Positions 18,304-27,188 of a DNA stretch of 64,000 bases are shown here, in pieces. The stretch is from a bacterium. GTDB lineage: Bacteria > Armatimonadota > Abditibacteriia > Abditibacteriales > Abditibacteriaceae. The DNA is taken from NCBI GenBank assembly GCA_004172935.1, contig SDZD01000006.1, positions 124,001 to 188,000 on the forward strand. The letters are read 5' to 3'. Position numbers and translations under genes: made by a program. The notes under the pieces are model-generated. The model saw only the letters and a list, made by a program, of their open reading frames with translations, ran no database searches and was not told where the DNA came from. Numbering within the stretch: the stretch's first letter is position 1; every line of letters starts with the position of its first letter.

Positions 18304-19335
18304 ATGTCAAATCCGCCCTCCAAGTCCGTAACCTTAGAAGATGTCGCCAAAGCTGCTGGCGTTCATCGCAGGACAGCAGGTGATGCGCTTCAAGGCACTG
18401 GTCGCGTTGCTCTCGCGACGCGAGAAAAAGTGCGGCGTATTGCCAGAGAACTGCAATATGAACCCAATCTGGTTGCCAGGGCGCTTGTCACGGGAAAGAC
18501 CGGAAGAATCTCCGTTTTGGTCGGTTCGCTGAACGAGCTGTACAACGTGCTTGTTGTTCAACATTTGTCTCACGCCCTGACTCAGAACGGTTATGAAGCG
18601 GTCATCATTCAAGCCCATGACTATATGCCCAGTGCCCAAACACTGCGTAGTTCGTTCTCGGATGGAATGATCGTGGTCGGAATGCACTTCGTGGATAGAG
18701 GAGTTGGTTTGACTGGCGTTACGCCGGGGCGCAGCGGCAAAACCATTTTGCCTTTTGTGGTTATCGACTCTCAGCGTCCCGATTACATCGACCACATCTC
18801 GTTTGACCTTGGCCCCGCGACGAAAGAGGTGCTTCATTCGATGCTGGCGAGCGGGCGCAAACGCATCGCCTACGTGAATAAGCAGCATTTGGAGCCAGAC
18901 GCGCAAGAAGTGCGTTATCGGGCGTATATGGATTTGATGCGTGAGGCGGGTATCGAACCCGAAATCATCGTCGCGGATGAGATTTTGACTTCTGAAGAAC
19001 GTATCGAACATCTTAAGAATTACTTCCAGCAGCATGGCGCTCCGGGCGCCATCTTTTGCCACAACGATCAAATAGCGGGCTTTGCCTATCGTGCGCTTCG
19101 TTCCCTCGGTCATGAAGTCCCAAAGGACACTTTGGTAGCCGGATGCGATGGCATCGATTTCATCAGCTATTTCGATACTCCCCTGAGTACCATCACTGTC
19201 CCCTGGAAAGAAGTGAGCGAAATGGCTTGCCAGTTTTTGAAGCAACGTATTGCTGATTCTTCCATCCCTGTGCAGGAGCATGTCGTTGAAGGTCAGATTT
19301 TGGTGCGAGAGTCGTTGGGCGTTCAGGTCTGTTAA
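18304..19335 (+). CDS. LacI-family transcriptional regulator
   Basis: 343 residues. Start supported by AAGGGAAG five bases upstream of ATG. HTH TLEDVAKAAGVHRRTAGDALQG; recognition-helix positions 17, 18 and 22 are Arg, Arg and Asp, unlike canonical LacI. The effector domain ends with GCDGIDFISYFDTPLSTI. Divergent from the pseudopilin gene at 17157-17960, whose GC-rich operator it may bind. It converges with the hydrolase gene at 19337 with a 1-bp gap between stops. Confidence 0.92.
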   Translation: MSNPPSKSVTLEDVAKAAGVHRRTAGDALQGTGRVALATREKVRRIARELQYEPNLVARALVTGKTGRISVLVGSLNELYNVLVVQHLSHALTQNGYEAVIIQAHDYMPSAQTLRSSFSDGMIVVGMHFVDRGVGLTGVTPGRSGKTILPFVVIDSQRPDYIDHISFDLGPATKEVLHSMLASGRKRIAYVNKQHLEPDAQEVRYRAYMDLMREAGIEPEIIVADEILTSEERIEHLKNYFQQHGAPGAIFCHNDQIAGFAYRALRSLGHEVPKDTLVAGCDGIDFISYFDTPLSTITVPWKEVSEMACQFLKQRIADSSIPVQEHVVEGQILVRESLGVQVC

Positions 19336-19336
19336 G

Positions 19337-21562
19337 TTAATTGCCGTTGAGAGCCAATACCACAGTCACTATATTCACTGCGTCGCCATTGGATAGAGTG
19401 GGGCGAGCATTTGCGGCGGGAGCAATTGAGACGGTGAAATGTCCGGTTGTTGCGTCGTACTGCACAGGGGCGATAACGCCATCGGGTGAGGTTGCTTTTG
19501 GTGCTGTTGCGCTGTAGCCATGCAAAGTTACCGAAGGCTCATTGGCAGCAAGGACGATTTGCGCCGTCAATTTTCCGGCCTCGTCGCGCGTCGAGGCGAT
19601 GCGCTGTTTGCCTGTGCCGACGATTTTATCGGCGTCGCCCAGAAAGGCAATACCGGAACGACCAACGGGAGCGAGGGCGTAAGCGAACCAGCCTTGCTGG
19701 GGCAGGGTTTCGGTGCTGGTGGCTGAGGCATCCAACTTTTTCGCGGTTTTAGTGGTGATGTCGTAGGCATACACCGGGCCGCTCAACCCGAAACTCGACG
19801 ACGTGAGGGCGACGCTATTGCTGTCATCGTTGCGGCTGTAGGCGAAGACATAGGCGGTGCGGGTGCCACTATCGGTGTAGGTCGAGGAGACGAGTGGGAG
19901 CTTTTTGCCTGTTGCATCGGCCAAAATGCTGGCATCGGTGGGGACGAGTGGCGCGGCGGGTTTGATGAGAACGCCATCGGCGCGGGCGGTGCTCATCAGC
20001 GCCTGCGCCGACTCTTTGCCGATTTCGTCGCCGACCCCGACCGGCCCACTCGAAAGGGCGGCGATGGTGAGATTGCCCGCTTCGGAGCTATTGAAGACAT
20101 CAGTCCACGGACGGATGCGCAGCGAATCGGCGAACAGCGAGGCATACAGGAAGTTGTTCCATTTGCCGCGTGTGAAGCGGTCTTCGCTGGTGCGGATGGT
20201 GGTCAGATTCGAGTAGTTGGAGCCTTGCATGAAAAAGCGTGGCGTTGCCATACAGTATTGAAGCGAGATGCCGTTCGCCTTGGCGGCGCGTGCCATATTG
20301 TCGGTGAAGGCGGGACCGACTTTGACATCGCGCGCCATCATCGGGCTGTGGCTGTAGATTTCGTTGAGCCAATCCTGTTCGTAGGTGAAGACTCCATTGG
20401 CTTTCAGATAGGCCATGCGCTCGTCCCACCAACGCGGGTCGATGGAGGCGACGCCCGATAATTTGTAGCTGTTGCGGTAAGGCCCCGTTGGGTCGAGCCA
20501 ACGGGCATGAACAGCGAAGGGCATTCCTAGTTCGTCGCTGAAGGCTTTCAAACCGTTAGGGAAGAGTAAGGGTGAGGCGCTGTAGTCGAGAGTGCCGCCA
20601 TAGGCGTTCCAGGTGCTGGGCGGGTATTCGGCGTTTTTGGTGGCGCCGTCGTAGGTGCCGTTATAGAGGCGCAGCGATTTTTGATACCACCAACTATCGA
20701 GTTGCATGTAGCGCAGCGGGATTTTCTTGTCGCGGTAGTGTTTGCCCAACGCCAGCAATGTCCCGGTATAGCCCTTCTCTTTGTCGTAGTTGTAGTAGTA
20801 ACTGCCACCGTTATCCGTCCAGTAGCCGAGATATTTGACCATCAAATCGACATCGTCGTTGGGGCGGGGTTTGCCACCCCAATCGGTGAGGGCGTTGCCC
20901 CAGGCACGAAATGTCTGGGTAATGCCATCGCCAATCGTCAGAACCGAACGGTGGGTGAAGCCCGCTGGAAGTGGCGACAGCTGGGGGTTAAGTCCACTGG
21001 CGAGCAGGTCTTTGCCGTTGCCGTGCATCTGCGACACGATGAAATCGGAGGCGGGAGAAAGCACCGCCGTTTGGCCGCTATTATCGAACAGCAGCCACGG
21101 AGTGGAGGCTTGAACTAACCGGAATGTGGGCGGGCTGAAAATGCTATCGGAGTAGCTGAGTTTGTTGAGGTCTTGCGGGAAGGAGGTGAAGGCCGGGAAG
21201 TCGGGTGAGGGGCCGAGCGTGGTTTTAGGCGCGGTGATGTCGAAGGCCACGAGGGGGCGCGACTGGTAGGCGCGAATGGCGCCGCGCCACTCGCTGCCGT
21301 CTTTCCATGAGAAGCTGATTTCCTGATAATCGCCCAATTGGTCGCGCTTGTTTTGTGTGGCGAGGCGCGAGAGTTTGGCGCCTACTGTTCCGGCGAATTT
21401 CCAGCCGGGTTTAGTTGCGCTCACGCTGTAGTCGCCACTGGTTTCATCGACGGAAACGGTTAACGCAGAGCCAGAGATGGTCGCGCTTCGGGCGGATAGG
21501 GGGGCGCTGGTGAACAAGCTGGCACAGACTGAAGCGGCGACCAGCATCGGATTCAAATTCAT
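19337..21562 (-). CDS. Putative secreted TIM-barrel glycoside hydrolase, family unassigned
   Basis: 741 residues from the ATG at 21562; the frame is open to 21634, but that lies in the -10 element, so the shorter start is preferred. Signal peptide (MLVAASVCASLFTSAPLSA). An N-terminal beta-sandwich (WRGAIRAYQSRPLVAFDI) precedes a barrel with acidic strand ends (YMQLDSWW, FTYEQDWLNEI, IRTSEDRFT) and a C-terminal beta-sandwich (TAYVFAYSRND). It resembles GH36/GH31-like barrels in layout but I cannot assign a family. Divergent from the pseudopilin at 21781, sharing matching operators. Confidence 0.65.
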   Translation of the reverse strand: MNLNPMLVAASVCASLFTSAPLSARSATISGSALTVSVDETSGDYSVSATKPGWKFAGTVGAKLSRLATQNKRDQLGDYQEISFSWKDGSEWRGAIRAYQSRPLVAFDITAPKTTLGPSPDFPAFTSFPQDLNKLSYSDSIFSPPTFRLVQASTPWLLFDNSGQTAVLSPASDFIVSQMHGNGKDLLASGLNPQLSPLPAGFTHRSVLTIGDGITQTFRAWGNALTDWGGKPRPNDDVDLMVKYLGYWTDNGGSYYYNYDKEKGYTGTLLALGKHYRDKKIPLRYMQLDSWWYQKSLRLYNGTYDGATKNAEYPPSTWNAYGGTLDYSASPLLFPNGLKAFSDELGMPFAVHARWLDPTGPYRNSYKLSGVASIDPRWWDERMAYLKANGVFTYEQDWLNEIYSHSPMMARDVKVGPAFTDNMARAAKANGISLQYCMATPRFFMQGSNYSNLTTIRTSEDRFTRGKWNNFLYASLFADSLRIRPWTDVFNSSEAGNLTIAALSSGPVGVGDEIGKESAQALMSTARADGVLIKPAAPLVPTDASILADATGKKLPLVSSTYTDSGTRTAYVFAYSRNDDSNSVALTSSSFGLSGPVYAYDITTKTAKKLDASATSTETLPQQGWFAYALAPVGRSGIAFLGDADKIVGTGKQRIASTRDEAGKLTAQIVLAANEPSVTLHGYSATAPKATSPDGVIAPVQYDATTGHFTVSIAPAANARPTLSNGDAVNIVTVVLALNGN

Positions 21563-21606
21563 GGTTTTAGAGTCGGCTCGGTAAAAATCGAGTATTTGAT
21601 TCGCTA

Positions 21607-21661
21607 TTTGCCGGAACGTTTCGGCAAATTTCAATATACATGCTTAGGTGTGTTCTCAAAC
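21607..21661 (-). promoter_or_regulatory. Promoter and operator of unassigned hydrolase
   Basis: Minus strand: GTTTGAG (21661-21655), 16-nt spacer, -10 TATATT (21638-21633), then a 22-bp palindrome at 21607-21628 (core TGCCGGAACGTTTCGGCA, one mismatched pair) 4 bp downstream. The same operator type occurs at the divergent pseudopilin promoter, so one regulator likely controls both. Confidence 0.75.
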
Positions 21662-21695
21662 AGCGATGTCGAGTCAAATTTTTTTATGGTAGGAT

Positions 21696-21748
21696 GTTTA
21701 AAAGCGGTGTTGGTGTGGGTATATTGAATGTGCCGAAACGTTTCGGCA
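21696..21748 (+). promoter_or_regulatory. Promoter and operator of pseudopilin gene
   Basis: GTTTAAA (21696-21702), 17-nt spacer, GTGGG+TATATT (21720-21725), then the perfect 18-bp palindrome TGCCGAAACGTTTCGGCA (21731-21748) 5 bp downstream. Confidence 0.8.
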
Positions 21749-21780
21749 AATTCTGGATTCTTTGCACAGGTACTCATCCC

Positions 21781-22509
21781 ATGAAACAAATAAAATTTGC
21801 TTTTACCCTGATAGAGCTTTTAGTAGTTATCGCCATCATCGCGATTTTGGCGGCTATTCTTTTTCCGGTCTTCGCCCGTGCCCGCGAGAATGCCCGCAAA
21901 TCTTCCTGTCAGTCGAACTTGAAGCAGATCGGTTTGGGTTTCATGCAGTACGCGCAAGATTACGACGAGCGCTTTCCGCTGGGGCATCGGGCTACTGTTC
22001 CTAACCCCGTCGTTTATCCGTATGGCTGGGCCGATTCGCTCCAGCCGTACATCAAAAGCACGCAAATCTTTCAGTGCCCTAGCGAAGAGACGGGGCCAAA
22101 TCTCGACCCCTCACAGGTGGGATACACCGACTACAACTACAATTTGGCTTTGACGCGCGGCAATGGAGGCAGCGGTGATGCCAACCGGATTGGTGCCAGT
22201 TTGTCGCAGCTCGAATTTCCGACGCTGACGTTGACTTTGGTTGAAGCAGCCACTTCCAATGCAGCGGCTTCGCAAAAGGGCGGAGGCACCGCTAATTTCA
22301 GCGGCTACGCGACTGGGACTGGCATCAAATGGACGCGCCACTTAATGGGAGCTAACTTTGCCTACGCTGATGGGCACGTCAAATGGCAGGTTGGAGATGC
22401 TAATTTGAACCGTACTTATCGCATCTGGCAAGTGAACTCGCCATTCGCCGATTCAAAGCAGGACGCAACTTTTCATGTCACGGATGCTTTCCGTTCGGTA
22501 GAGTTTTAA
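21781..22509 (+). CDS. DUF1559 pseudopilin-like protein
   Basis: 242 residues from the ATG at 21781. The open frame begins earlier but those bases are the promoter and operator. Leader MKQIKFA, prepilin helix [70 protein letters not shown]. It is followed 62 nt later by a LacI gene on the same strand, and the pair is divergent from the unassigned hydrolase. Confidence 0.88.
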   Translation: MKQIKFAFTLIELLVVIAIIAILAAILFPVFARARENARKSSCQSNLKQIGLGFMQYAQDYDERFPLGHRATVPNPVVYPYGWADSLQPYIKSTQIFQCPSEETGPNLDPSQVGYTDYNYNLALTRGNGGSGDANRIGASLSQLEFPTLTLTLVEAATSNAAASQKGGGTANFSGYATGTGIKWTRHLMGANFAYADGHVKWQVGDANLNRTYRIWQVNSPFADSKQDATFHVTDAFRSVEF

Positions 22510-22571
22510 GCCCCTTCGTCTCGCTTTTTGCTCTATAAACTGAATATCACGGGGCGTATTCATTTCAACTC

Positions 22572-23633
22572 ATGGCAAGAACATCTAGCAAACAACTCGA
22601 TGCCAGTTTTTCTGAGCAGGTATCTGTGCAGGACAGTCATCGAAGAGTCACTTTGCAGGATGTGGCGAGGGCAGCGGGAGTCAATGTCTCTACAGCTTCC
22701 GATGCTCTCAAAGGGACGGGGCGAGTTGCGGAGGCCACGCGCGAAAAGGTGCGGCGCATCGCTGCCGAACACAAATATATTCCCAACATGGCAGCGCGTG
22801 CCCTTGTGACAGGGCGCACTGGAACTGTAGCGGTGGTGAGTGGTTCGCTCAACCATTATTACTACGCTAATTTGGTTTCGTTGCTCGAAATACAGTTGGC
22901 GGCGCACAACCACAAAACGCTGCTGTTGCACTCGCGCCAGGAGGTGCATGACCTCATCACTGCGACGGGGTCGGCTGCTGTCGATGGAGTTATCGCCATC
23001 GACATGTACCATATCGTGGACGAGTTTTTGCGCGCCGACAACAAGGTTCAGCCGTGCGTTTTCATTGGCACTTACAGCCCGTCCTCGGTTGATCATGTCA
23101 CCGTCGATTTGAGCGAGGCCGTCGAGGAGGCGCTAGGAATCATGTTGGCGCAGGGGCGCAAGCGCATCGCTTATTTGGTTGATAGCGCGCCGATGGCCTC
23201 GGCCACTGAAGTCCGCGCCGGAACTTATCTTTCGGTAATGGAAAAGGCCGGGCAAAAGCCGGAAATCATCAACCTGTTGACCTCGCCCCGCCTGATTCGC
23301 CAACAGCTGAAGCTCTACATCGCCGAGCATGGTTGTCCTGACGGGTTGCTGTGCCTGAACGACGAAACCGCCATTTACGCTTATCGTGCGCTATTAGATT
23401 TGGGTTACACAGTCCCCGACGATGTTTTGCTGGTTGGGTGCGATGGGATGCATTATCTGGAATTTTTCGAGACGCCTATTAGCACCATCGCGCAGCCGAT
23501 GGATGAAATCTGCGCTCTGGCATGGCAGTTTTTGCAACGCCGCATCGCCAATCCCGCGCATCCGTTCCAACAGGCGAACTTGAAGGCCCATCTCATCCCA
23601 CGGGAATCGTTGGGAATATCGGCTAAAGAGTAA
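22572..23633 (+). CDS. LacI-family transcriptional regulator
   Basis: 353 residues. HTH TLQDVARAAGVNVSTASDALKG; positions 17, 18 and 22 are Val, Ser and Asp. Effector domain closes with GCDGMHYLEFFETPISTIAQP. Being downstream of the pseudopilin gene, it is probably transcribed from the same operator-controlled promoter, giving negative autoregulation. Candidate ligand of the CCGAAACGTTTCGG operators at 21607-21748. Confidence 0.92.
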   Translation: MARTSSKQLDASFSEQVSVQDSHRRVTLQDVARAAGVNVSTASDALKGTGRVAEATREKVRRIAAEHKYIPNMAARALVTGRTGTVAVVSGSLNHYYYANLVSLLEIQLAAHNHKTLLLHSRQEVHDLITATGSAAVDGVIAIDMYHIVDEFLRADNKVQPCVFIGTYSPSSVDHVTVDLSEAVEEALGIMLAQGRKRIAYLVDSAPMASATEVRAGTYLSVMEKAGQKPEIINLLTSPRLIRQQLKLYIAEHGCPDGLLCLNDETAIYAYRALLDLGYTVPDDVLLVGCDGMHYLEFFETPISTIAQPMDEICALAWQFLQRRIANPAHPFQQANLKAHLIPRESLGISAKE

Positions 23634-23640
23634 AAAACAT

Positions 23641-23672
23641 AGCGCCCATCCGAGTTTCATCAGATGGGCGCT
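23641..23672. terminator. Terminator between convergent LacI and GH105 genes
   Basis: AGCGCCCATC (23641-23650) pairs with GATGGGCGCT (23663-23672), with an A-rich flank on the LacI side (23631-23638) that gives a U-run for the GH105 transcript. Confidence 0.75.
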
Positions 23673-23686
23673 GTGGAATCGCTTGC

Positions 23687-24859
23687 TTAGTTGACGGGCG
23701 AAGTTACCATTGGAGGTCCGCTGGCCGCGATTTTCATGAGTTCGGTGGCGGCTAGAAGCACGCCGCCCGTGGCATATAGTTGGGTGTCCTGTGGTTGTGT
23801 CGCGCCCGGACGGTCGCCGACTTTTTGCACTCCACCGGGCACGCCATCGGGGCGCTTGTTGGCGATGAGCCATGTCCAAGCTTTGGTTGCTGCCGGGGCA
23901 TACGTCGCACGGGGCAACAGTCCTTGATTGACACCCCATGCCATGCCGTAGCAGTAGAAGGCTGTGCCGCTGGCTTCGGGAGCGGGGAACTCTTCGGCGT
24001 CCAAAAGACTGGTGCGCCACGCGCCATCTTTGCCTTGCAGCGATAGCAGAGTCGCTGCCATCGCACTGAACTGCTGCTCGTATTTGGCGCGGGTGGGGTA
24101 GTCCTTCGGCATCCATGTCAACACGCGCGCCAGTCCCGCGAACACCCAGCCGTTACCGCGCGACCAGAAGACTTTCTTGCCGTTTTTGCTGGTCAGTTTC
24201 AGGAATCGGTTATCGCGGAAATATAGGTGCTCTTGCGGGTCGTACAACTGGTCGGAAACTCTCCACCACTCTTTGTTCATAGCGTCGATGTATTTGGCAT
24301 CGCCTGTCAGGTTTGAGAGGCGAGTTAGTACCGCAGGAGCCATGAACAGTGCGTCGCACCACCACCATGTCAGCTTCTTTTTATCGTCGAGTGGGGCGTT
24401 CAGATGCTCGACAAGGGCATTCATGTCTTCTTGCAGGGGGGCGAGCAGACGCGGTTCGCGGTGCTGGGCGTAGGCATCGAGAAACGCCTGTCCGATGCAA
24501 TCATCGTCGGCATGAAATGCCGATTTGGTGTGGTTGATCGGTTTCCAAGCGATTTTGTCGCCCATGCCGATAATGGCTTCGGATTCGAAAGGTCGGTTGG
24601 AAACGTGAGAAAATTCGGCGATTCCGGCCCACATGGTGCCGCCGACCCAGTCGGTTGGGTTGCGCTTTTGTTCGGCAAGGATTTTTAACTGCGCCTCGCT
24701 GATGTCCTGCGCCTGCTTCAAAATGGTGACGGCGGAAAGGTTGGGCGAAGCCGACTGGGGCAGTGCAGGCTCGGTTTGTTGGGCGCATCCCACATTTGCG
24801 ATGCCTAAAACGCCGAACGCGAGTTGAAACGCGACAACAGTTGTCGAACAAATTTTCAT
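23687..24859 (-). CDS. Secreted GH88/GH105 unsaturated uronyl hydrolase
   Basis: 390 residues with a signal segment ending near IANVGCAQQ; the Cys is not in an ideal lipobox. (alpha/alpha)6-barrel motifs: WWWCDALFMAPAVLTRLSNLTGD (catalytic Asp in WCDALFM), VFWSRGNGWVFAGLARVL, EASGTAFYCYGMAWG. It should remove unsaturated galacturonic or glucuronic acid from lyase products, yielding the substrate of KduI. Divergent from the DUF4861-exuT-like-kduI-kduD operon across 83 bp, which places it in the same pectin pathway. Confidence 0.88.
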   Translation of the reverse strand: MKICSTTVVAFQLAFGVLGIANVGCAQQTEPALPQSASPNLSAVTILKQAQDISEAQLKILAEQKRNPTDWVGGTMWAGIAEFSHVSNRPFESEAIIGMGDKIAWKPINHTKSAFHADDDCIGQAFLDAYAQHREPRLLAPLQEDMNALVEHLNAPLDDKKKLTWWWCDALFMAPAVLTRLSNLTGDAKYIDAMNKEWWRVSDQLYDPQEHLYFRDNRFLKLTSKNGKKVFWSRGNGWVFAGLARVLTWMPKDYPTRAKYEQQFSAMAATLLSLQGKDGAWRTSLLDAEEFPAPEASGTAFYCYGMAWGVNQGLLPRATYAPAATKAWTWLIANKRPDGVPGGVQKVGDRPGATQPQDTQLYATGGVLLAATELMKIAASGPPMVTSPVN

Positions 24860-24867
24860 AGAAGTAG

Positions 24868-24916
24868 TTTTTTCGACTTAGCCGATGGTGTAACGTTGTA
24901 TCACTCCGTCGAAAAA
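24868..24916. promoter_or_regulatory. Symmetric divergent control region
   Basis: Arms TTTTTCGAC (24869-24877) and GTCGAAAAA (24908-24916) flank an imperfect palindrome around TAACGTTG (centre 24894/24895; GGTGTAAC/GTTGTATC). It lies between the divergent GH105 and DUF4861 genes. I infer a regulator site; no good promoter match to the pseudopilin type. Confidence 0.4.
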
Positions 24917-24942
24917 GTTCGTAATTTAGTCTTGAAATCAAG

Positions 24943-25845
24943 ATGAAAGTAACAATTCCATCCAACGCGAAAAAATATCTTTTCGCCCTAACTTTTGCAG
25001 GTATACCAGCTTTTTCTTCTGTCGCTGTTCAAGCACAGGATCAAACGCCTTCCACATTCGCTCGCTTTGTCCCAGAACGTGCCGATGATTTCGCATGGGA
25101 AAACGACCTGACCGCATTTCGCGTTTATGGCCCTGCCATCAAAGTTAAGAGCAATGAAGGCGAGAATAGCGGCATCGACTGTTGGCTCAAGCGCGTGCCC
25201 TATCCCATCATCAACAAGTGGTACGCGGGTGAGCCGAAGGGCATTTCCTACCACAAAGATAACGGCGAAGGCTACGACGCCTATTCGGTGGGAAGCTCGC
25301 GTGGCTGCGGCGGTTTAGCCATCTGGAAGAACGGCAAGATGTTGCTCTCCGGCCCCTACAAGACCTCGAAAGTCATTGAGTCGACGCCGCAAAAAACGGT
25401 GTTCGAGTTGACCTACGACTATGATGTCGATGGCGACAATATTCACGAAGTCAAGCGCATCACTATCGAACTCGGCAAGCGCCTGTTTGATGTGCAAGCG
25501 ACATTCACCAAGGACAATAAGCCCGTCGCTTTAGATATTGCCATTGGTGTAACTACTCACGACGGCAAAGCTGCCACCACCCTGAACCTCAAGGGCGGTT
25601 GGATGGCGTGCTGGGAAAAAATCGACGGTTTTGGATTGGGCACTGGCGTTGCCATTGCGCCGCAAAAAGTTGTCGAGATGTACGAAATCAAGAGTCCTAA
25701 AAAATCTGAAAGCCACGCTGTGTTAATCACCAAAACCGACGATGCGGGACAGGTCAACTACCGCGCCGGATATGGTTGGGAAAAAGCGGGCGTTATTAAA
25801 ACCACCGAGGATTGGCAAGCTTTCCTCGCCCTCCAAAACGCTTAA
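24943..25845 (+). CDS. Secreted DUF4861 family protein
   Basis: 300 residues with signal peptide (ALTFAGIPAFSSVAVQA). The FVPERADDFAWENDLTAFRVYGPA block and the following beta-rich sequence (SSRGCGGLAIWKNGK, FDVQATFTKDNKPV) match the DUF4861 family, which I know mainly from pectin or uronate gene clusters; its activity is not established to my knowledge. It is the first gene of the five-gene kdu operon, 23 nt before the transporter, so a role in handling oligogalacturonides in the periplasm is likely. Confidence 0.8.
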   Translation: MKVTIPSNAKKYLFALTFAGIPAFSSVAVQAQDQTPSTFARFVPERADDFAWENDLTAFRVYGPAIKVKSNEGENSGIDCWLKRVPYPIINKWYAGEPKGISYHKDNGEGYDAYSVGSSRGCGGLAIWKNGKMLLSGPYKTSKVIESTPQKTVFELTYDYDVDGDNIHEVKRITIELGKRLFDVQATFTKDNKPVALDIAIGVTTHDGKAATTLNLKGGWMACWEKIDGFGLGTGVAIAPQKVVEMYEIKSPKKSESHAVLITKTDDAGQVNYRAGYGWEKAGVIKTTEDWQAFLALQNA

Positions 25846-25868
25846 TTTTCATGTTTTTTCAATAGTTC

Positions 25869-27179
25869 ATGCTGCTGAATTCGCCTGCTTCGGCTTCCGA
25901 GGACGCTCACTCGTCCAATATACCTGCGCCCAAGGGCAATTATCGTTGGATAATTTGCGCACTGCTGTTCTTTGCCACTACCATTAACTACCTCGACCGC
26001 CAGATTCTCGGAATTTTGGCGCCCGTTCTGGAAAAGCAAATCGGTTGGAGCGAAGTCGAGTACGGCAATATCGTCATCGCTTTCCAGGCCGCCTACGCCG
26101 TGGGGTTGCTGGTGGCGGGTGGACTGATGGACAAGGTGGGCACCCGCCTTGGTTATGCCGCTGCCATCGGCATCTGGAGCGTCGCGGCGATGGGACATGC
26201 GCTGGCCCATTCGGTCAGCACTTTCAGCATCGCGCGTTTCGTGCTGGGGCTTGGTGAGGCGGGAAACTTCCCTGCCGCGATTAAAACCGTCGCCGAATGG
26301 TTCCCCAAACGCGACCGTGCTCTAGTGACGGGCATCTTCAATGGTGGCAGTAACGTCGGTGCTATCGTCGCGCCCATTGTGGTGCCGTGGCTAACCCTCA
26401 ACTATGGTTGGGACAAAGCCTTCTTGATTACGGGGGCTATTGGTTTCGTATGGCTGGCGTTGTGGCTACTTGTTTATCGTCGGCCCGAAGTCCATCCGAG
26501 TTTGTCGGCGAGCGAACTCGCTTACATTCGCAGCGACCCGCCCGAAGAAACCACCAAAATTCCCTGGCTGCGTTTGCTCCCGCAGCGGCAATTATGGGCT
26601 TTTGCCATCGGGAAGATGCTCACCGACCCGGTGTGGTGGTTTTATTTGTACTGGCTCGGCAAGTTTCTGGATAAGAACTACGGCATTAAGCTGTCGCAGA
26701 TTTCGTTGCCGCTGGTGGTCATCTATCTTGTGGCCGACTTCGGTAGCGTTGGTGGTGGCTGGCTGTCGTCGTTCTTCATCAAGCGCGGCTGGACTGTGAA
26801 CAAGGGGCGCAAAACCGCCATGCTGCTTTGCGCGCTCTGTGTGGTGCCCGTTTCATTCGCCACGATAACCACTAACTTGTGGGTTGCTGTCGCGCTCATT
26901 TCACTGGCTGCTGCGGCTCATCAGGGCTGGTCTGCCAATATCTTCACCATGGCCTCCGACATGTATCCGCGCCGCGCAGTTGGTAGCGTGGTTGGTTTCG
27001 GTGGCATGGCTGGCTCGCTCGGTAGCATCGCGTTTACATGGGTAGCAACTCACTTGCTAGAAATCAATGGTAGCAACTACACGCCGATTTTTATTGTGTG
27101 TGGTTTCGCTTATCTGACCGCTCTCGCCATCATACACATACTCGCGCCTAAGCTCGAAAGCCCAAACTTAGGCGATTAA
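25869..27179 (+). CDS. MFS hexuronate transporter (ExuT-like)
   Basis: 436 residues with about 12 transmembrane segments, anion:cation symporter branch of the MFS. Landmarks: INYLDRQILGILAPVL, MDKVGTRLGYAAAIGIWS, RFVLGLGEAGNFPAAIKTVAEWFPKRDRA, and INGSNYTPIF near the last helix. It probably imports galacturonate, glucuronate or their unsaturated forms, feeding KduI 9 nt downstream. Confidence 0.87.
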   Translation: MLLNSPASASEDAHSSNIPAPKGNYRWIICALLFFATTINYLDRQILGILAPVLEKQIGWSEVEYGNIVIAFQAAYAVGLLVAGGLMDKVGTRLGYAAAIGIWSVAAMGHALAHSVSTFSIARFVLGLGEAGNFPAAIKTVAEWFPKRDRALVTGIFNGGSNVGAIVAPIVVPWLTLNYGWDKAFLITGAIGFVWLALWLLVYRRPEVHPSLSASELAYIRSDPPEETTKIPWLRLLPQRQLWAFAIGKMLTDPVWWFYLYWLGKFLDKNYGIKLSQISLPLVVIYLVADFGSVGGGWLSSFFIKRGWTVNKGRKTAMLLCALCVVPVSFATITTNLWVAVALISLAAAAHQGWSANIFTMASDMYPRRAVGSVVGFGGMAGSLGSIAFTWVATHLLEINGSNYTPIFIVCGFAYLTALAIIHILAPKLESPNLGD

Positions 27180-27188
27180 CGCATCCTT

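Noticed and set aside
18334..19281. Open frame antisense to the LacI gene at 18304
   Set aside because: Same shadow pattern; no recognisable protein.
21634..21780. Longer starts for the hydrolase and pseudopilin on either side of this region
   Set aside because: Both extensions run through the promoters and operators at 21607-21748.
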